Positions 17,557-21,193 of a DNA stretch of 21,193 bases are shown here, piece by piece. The notes under the pieces were generated by a model. That model did not search any database and was not told the origin of the DNA. It worked only from the letters and a program-made list of their open reading frames with translations. This DNA is from Mycoplasmataceae bacterium (lineage in GTDB: Bacteria > Bacillota_I > Bacilli_A > Mycoplasmatales > Mycoplasmoidaceae): positions 1-21,193 of the forward strand of contig JAHHTJ010000003.1 in assembly GCA_020024715.1 (NCBI GenBank), read 5' to 3'. Position 1 is the first letter of the stretch. Each line of letters starts with the position of its first letter. The translations under genes were made by a program, and so were the position numbers.

Positions 17557-18534
17557 ATGCAAAAATTTATAAAGTATGACATTGAATTTAGTCCTGATTC
17601 AACAGAACAAACCGCACACATTGTTATTAAACCATTAGAAAGTGGATTTGGAATTACATTAGGTAACGCATTAAGAAGAGTTTTATTAAGTAACATTCCA
17701 GGAGCTGCTGTATTCGCAATTAAAATTCCTGGTGTTACAGATGAATTTAAAGCAATTGATGGTGTTAAGGAAGATGTAACAGAAATTATTCTTAATTTAA
17801 AACGATTAGCATTAAGAATTGATGATGTTATTTATCCTCAAGAAGAATTAGATAACACTAAAATTGAAAGTTGACCTACATTAAAGATCGAATCTAAGGG
17901 TCCAGGTATTATTAAAGCAAGTGATATTGAATTACCAGCTGGTTTCAGTATTGCTAATCCTGATTTAATTGTGTGTGAAATAACCAAAAATATCACTTTC
18001 AAAATGGAAATTTACGCAACAAGCGGCCGAGGATTTAGAACCTTTAAGGAAAATAAAGAAAAAATTAATTCTTTATCAATCGTTTCTATTGACTCTCAAT
18101 TTACTCCAATACTAAATGTTGCATTCCATGTTGATGAATATAAAGCATCAAAGAACTCTATGAGCGATGCATTAAGTTTGATTGTTACAACAAATGGAAC
18201 AATTACTGCTAACGATGCAATTGCAGTAGCTGCTAGAATTTTAAGTCAACACTTTGATCCATTAATCGATTTAAGTGAAAAATATAAGGAAATGGAAATT
18301 ACCATGGCTAAAAAAGAAGAAGAAACAGCTAAGGAACTTTCATCTCCAATTGAAGAATTAGACTTAAGTGTAAGAAGTTACAACGCACTAAAACGTGCAG
18401 GTATTCAAACAGTTCAAGAATTAATCTCTAAAACTAAAGATGAAATTGAACACATTCATAATTTAGGTAAAAAATCATTACGCGAAATTTTACAAAAATT
18501 AGCTGAACATGATTTATATCCAAGAAATAATTAG
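17557..18534 (+). CDS. rpoA: RNA polymerase alpha subunit
   Basis: Alpha dimerises to nucleate the RNA polymerase core. The N-terminal domain (about residues 1-230) has [22 protein letters not shown]. The C-terminal domain (about 263-325), [20 protein letters not shown] and [11 protein letters not shown], is the helix-hairpin-helix that binds UP elements and activators, with the conserved Arg in SVRS. The 325-residue length is normal. TGA encodes Trp at 17872. ATG follows TAGGAG. It shares the operon with S13, S11 and L17 as in most bacteria. Confidence 0.97.
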
Positions 18535-18550
18535 TAAGTAGGTAGAAATA

Positions 18551-18913
18551 ATGTCATATATTAATAAACCTGGAAAAACCAGTGCTTGAAGACAAATGGT
18601 AATTAGACAACAAGTTTCTGATGTACTTGCTTATGGAAAAATTGAAACAACATTAACCAAAGCAAAAGAAACTCAAAGACATGTTGATCGAATTATCACT
18701 TTAGCTAAAAAAGATACATTAGCAAACCGTAGAAGAGCATTAAGTATTGTTTTAAATACTCAAAAATACAATCGCAGAGAATTAGTTGATAAGTTATTTG
18801 AAAGTATTGGTAAAGAATATTTACATCGTAACGGTGGTTATACAAGAGTATTAAAACTAGATAATAGACGTGGTGATAATACTCAAATGGCAATTTTAGC
18901 TTTAGTAAAATAA
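18551..18913 (+). CDS. rplQ: 50S ribosomal protein L17
   Basis: L17 lies on the 50S surface near the tunnel exit. The product is 120 residues when begun at ATG 18551 (MSYINKPGKTSAWRQMVIRQ); the Trp is TGA, so a standard-code reading begins too late. Later come EAK-like KAKETQRHVDRIITLAKK, NRRRAL and GGYTRVLKLDNRRGDNTQMAILAL, typical of L17. A ribosome site (AAGTAGGT) precedes. Last gene of the superoperon. Confidence 0.96.
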
Positions 18914-18920
18914 ATATTTA

Positions 18921-18946
18921 AAATAAGGTGTAAGCCTTATTTTTTT
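18921..18946 (+). terminator. Terminator of the superoperon
   Basis: AAATAAGG (18921-18928) pairs with CCTTATTT (18935-18942) around TGTAAG, followed by T to 18946. It lies 7 bases after the rplQ stop. Confidence 0.85.
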
Positions 18947-19044
18947 ATTTATTTTAGTCCATATATCAAGTATTTTTGCAATAGTTTTTTTATTAAAAAA
19001 TAGTATTATTAAATTAAAGAGGTTTAATTAATATAAATTATTTT

Positions 19045-19776
19045 ATGAATAATTCTAACAAAAAATGAAATAACGAAATAAACATTAATTATGATAAGTA
19101 TTTAATTTTTGTTGATAGTACAAATAGTTTATTTACAACTGATAAAATTGATTCTAATTTACCTAGATTATCTTGATTTGACAAATATTTTATGGATAAA
19201 AATTCTAAAGTTTTTAAAATGAATAAAAAAATGGTACATGGTTTTTTTATATCATTAGGTATTGCATGTTTATATATAATTGCTGTCTTTGCTTTTGGAT
19301 TTGGTTTATTATTTAAGAACCATCAAATTGCTTTTACTTGTTTATCATTAAGTTCAATTCCAGCTGCAATTTTAATTCCTTATTTTGTATCAAGATTTTA
19401 TTGGTCAATGTATAAAAAAGAATTCTTTGCATTAAAAAAAATTGTTATTGATTTGTTAGATAAAAATATAATTAGTAAAAAATTATTTGCTTTATATCCA
19501 GAAAGTGTTTTAGTTCTAAGTTATAGTAAAAAAGTTTGACCTAATTATAAAATAAAATATTCATTTGATTCATTAGATACTTTAGTTAATGAATATTTAA
19601 ACGATGATTCAAATACACCTCATGATGTCAAATTAAAAAAAATTATTAAATCAATAAATAATGTATCTATATGAAAAATGTTTTCTCCATTCCCATTTAT
19701 GAAATATTACAACTATAGTAATATACTGATTTTTTGTGGTGCAATTTATAAAAACGCTCTTTTAAGAAGTATCTAA
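19045..19776 (+). CDS. Hypothetical membrane protein, two helices
   Basis: I do not recognise this 243-residue protein. The frame is opened by TGA as Trp (three or more) and also uses TGG. Residues 1-60 are polar. Two hydrophobic helices follow (about 66-87, ISLGIACLYIIAVFAFGFG, and about 95-115), separated by a short FKNHQIAF turn. The remaining 125 residues are mixed and probably cytoplasmic. No motif or catalytic pattern is seen. ATG 19045 has no adjacent ribosome site; AAAGAGG lies 24 bases upstream, so the true start is unsure. A possible promoter is TTGCAA near 18975 with TAGTAT about 19 bases on. It stands alone between two terminators. Confidence 0.7.
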
Positions 19777-19981
19777 AATTTTTAATATTACAAATTAATT
19801 TTGTAAATGAATTTAAAATATTTTTAATTTTAATAAATTAATAATGTAAGTATCATTTTTATACAATAAACAAGATTTTTTATTTGTTATATAACATTGC
19901 ATCAGTTCATAAAATTATTTTTTTAGCTTTTGTTAAATTTTTATATTTGATAATATTATATTTTTTAAATAATTGGTATGA

Positions 19982-20025
19982 AAAAAGTATGACAATAATT
20001 CTTATAATTATTAATCATACTTTTT
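19982..20025. terminator. Bidirectional hairpin terminator
   Basis: AAAAAGTATGA (19982-19992) pairs with TCATACTTTTT (20015-20025), and inside it AATAATT (19994-20000) pairs with AATTATT (20006-20012) around CTTAT: 18 pairs with one small internal bulge. A-run before and T-run after suit termination on both strands, between the convergent genes ending at 19776 and 20044. The rest of 19777-19981 is AT-rich and holds nothing I can name. Confidence 0.7.
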
Positions 20026-20043
20026 AAAAATATTAAATTTTAA

Positions 20044-20568
20044 TTAGCAGTTTACTGAACCTTCAGCTTCAATTTCACTAATTTTACCAATACGGTTATC
20101 AATAGTTAATAAATCATCAGAAGTATTAAATGCATCATTTATATCTTTAATTTCGTTTAAATCTTTTAATGCATCATCAATAAATCATCTTCAGAATGAG
20201 TATGTTTCATGATCTTTCATGTCTCATAACTCAGTAGCAAATTTATCAACTCTTTCACGATCATTTTCTTCTGTTCTTAAAAGTTCTTCTGCAATTTCTC
20301 TTGGAGTTTTGAACTTTTTCATTTCAATGTCCTTAGAATCTGCTTTAGGATCTAAAATAGTATCAATTTTAATTAAATAGTTATAGATTAAATCCATATG
20401 AACAGTTTTCTTATCATCTGCTAAATGTTTTAAATATTGAGCAAATTTTAACATTCCCATGTCTTCTGCTTGTTGAGCTAAATAAGTGTAATAAACACCT
20501 AAATGGTTAACGTGGAATAAATGTTTACTTAGTCCAAAAATAACTTTTTTGTCTTTTTGTTTTATCAT
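20044..20568 (-). CDS. Ferritin-like protein
   Basis: This 174-residue, largely helical protein resembles ferritin. HLGVYYTYLAQQAEDMG and MLKFAQYLKHLADDKKTVHM (residues 22-58) match ferritin helices A-B in spacing and pattern, and TYSFWRWFIDDALKDLNEIK (122-141) matches helix D (like FLQWYVSEQHEEE). Ferritin stores iron in a 24-subunit shell by oxidising Fe(II). His57 aligns with the ferroxidase His, but the partner Glu three residues before it is Lys54, and no Glu aligns with the first-helix ligand. So the usual di-iron site looks incomplete. A TGA within the gene encodes Trp. ATG follows AAGGAG. Alternatives include a Dps or another ferritin-like helix bundle. Confidence 0.65.
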
Positions 20569-20583
20569 ATTAAATTCTCCTTC

Positions 20584-20604
20584 AGTTCTGATTCTTACAG
20601 AACT
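20584..20604 (-). promoter_or_regulatory. Palindrome at the ferritin-like promoter
   Basis: AGTTCTG (20584-20590) and CAGAACT (20598-20604) form a perfect 7-base inverted repeat around 7 bases. It lies just downstream of the -10 box and over the predicted start site, so it may be an operator or a leader hairpin. It does not look like a Fur/PerR box. No T-run follows. Confidence 0.5.
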
Positions 20605-20608
20605 TATT

Positions 20609-20614
20609 ATTATA
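20609..20614 (-). promoter_or_regulatory. -10 box of ferritin-like gene
   Basis: TATAAT reads on the minus strand at 20614-20609, about 40 bases before the ATG at 20568. No clear -35. Confidence 0.55.
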
Positions 20615-20672
20615 CATATTTTTTACATAATTAATAATAAAAATAAAATAAAATATTCATAAGTATTGAAAG

Positions 20673-21193
20673 ATGAAAAAAAATATGAAAATAAAATTAA
20701 CAGAAATTTTAAATTTCCAAAGTAACTTTGATAAGTTTATTGATGAAGTCAACAAAGTTAATCGCGCTGATATTAGAAAAAAATTACATTTAGCAATGAT
20801 GGCAGAACTTATGGAACTTTGCAATGAAACTAGATGTTTTAATTATTGATCTGATAAAAAAAGAGGAAAAGATGAAGAAGTTTTATCTGAATTTGCAGAT
20901 GTTTTATCTTTTTGTTTAAGTGAAGGTATTGAATACTATAACTTAATGCAGGTTGAAGAAATTGAAATTAATGAACAAAAAATTGCAAATAATGATGAAT
21001 TAACAAATTGTTTTATTTTATTAATTGATTTATTTAATCAAATTAATGATCTTACAAGTTTAATCAAAATGTTAAAAACATTATTAGAATTAGGTTTAAT
21101 GTTAGGATATAATTTTGATACATTAATTAATGCATATTATAAAAAATGTAATAAAGTAAGAGCTATCCAAAAAGCTAGATATGAAAAATTTTA
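20673..21193 (+). CDS. Dimeric dUTPase-like (all-alpha NTP pyrophosphatase), partial
   Basis: The frame runs past the window edge (173 codons seen, one TGA as Trp). It has the metal-binding pattern of all-alpha NTP pyrophosphatases: ExxE at Glu45-Glu48 in AELMELCNE and ExxD at Glu73-Asp76 in SEFADVLSF, with CFNYWSDKK between. AYYKKCNKVRAIQKARY near the end matches the last helix motif of the dimeric dUTPase family. Such enzymes hydrolyse dUTP to dUMP and pyrophosphate, keeping uracil out of DNA and feeding thymidylate synthesis. ATG 20673 or 20685 could be the start; GAAAG at 20669 suits the second slightly better. Divergent from the ferritin-like gene. Confidence 0.75.

Noticed and set aside
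17090..17696. Plus frame 17090-17383 and minus frame 17151-17696
   Set aside because: Out-of-frame and antisense shadows of rpsM, rpsK and rpoA, all of which are well conserved.
2886..18534. Frameshifted or broken ribosomal genes
   Set aside because: Every in-frame stop inside these genes is TGA, often where Trp is conserved (L2, S8, S11, S14), so they are intact under the mollicute code.
1..21193. CRISPR array, defence system, toxin-antitoxin pair or prophage
   Set aside because: No spaced repeats and no proteins of those kinds were found on either strand.

Overview
The window comes from an AT-rich mollicute (Mycoplasma-like bacterium). UGA is read as tryptophan throughout. Ignoring in-frame TGA joins the fragments of L3, L4, L2, S3, L16, L5, SecY, Adk, Map, RpoA and others into full-length proteins, and S19 and L16 cannot be read at all without it. 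UGG also occurs (for example in SecY), so both Trp codons are used. Multi-copy-type lipoproteins, an ISNCY/IS1202-group transposase and long charged tails on ribosomal proteins fit the Mycoplasma penetrans / Malacoplasma side of the class, but the species is my inference.

Layout. Positions 1-960 (minus strand) hold the 5' part of an IS1202-group insertion sequence: a transposase cut by the window edge and interrupted at an A_AAA_AAG slippery run, followed by tandem repeats at the element end. Positions 970-1090 (plus) hold a possible promoter, a short transcript and a strong terminator. Positions 1185-2297 (minus) encode a 370-residue Ser/Thr/Asn-rich lipoprotein. Positions 2433-18946 (plus) are the S10-spc-alpha ribosomal superoperon: rpsJ, rplC, rplD, rplW, rplB, rpsS, rplV, rpsC, rplP, rpmC, rpsQ, rplN, rplX, rplE, rpsZ, rpsH, rplF, rplR, rpsE, rplO, secY, adk, map, then a terminator and a DUF302-like gene, then infA, rpmJ, rpsM, rpsK, rpoA, rplQ and a terminator. 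rpmD (L30) is absent. From 19045 come an orphan two-helix membrane protein (plus), a bidirectional hairpin terminator, a ferritin-like protein (minus) and a divergent partial dimeric dUTPase-like gene (plus) that runs off the end.

The central block makes the core of both ribosomal subunits, the protein translocase channel SecY, adenylate kinase, methionine aminopeptidase, IF-1 and the RNA polymerase alpha subunit. Its promoter lies just upstream of rpsJ, with two small hairpins in the leader. The superoperon is split between map and infA by a terminator, an inserted DUF302-like gene and a separate infA promoter. I see no tRNA, rRNA or CRISPR array. Most of the window is conserved housekeeping DNA. 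The less ordinary points are the transposase frameshift site, the short transcript candidate, the DUF302 insertion, the TTG-started IF-1 with an insertion, the secY start-codon hairpin, and the ferritin-like protein with an altered metal site and a palindrome at its promoter.
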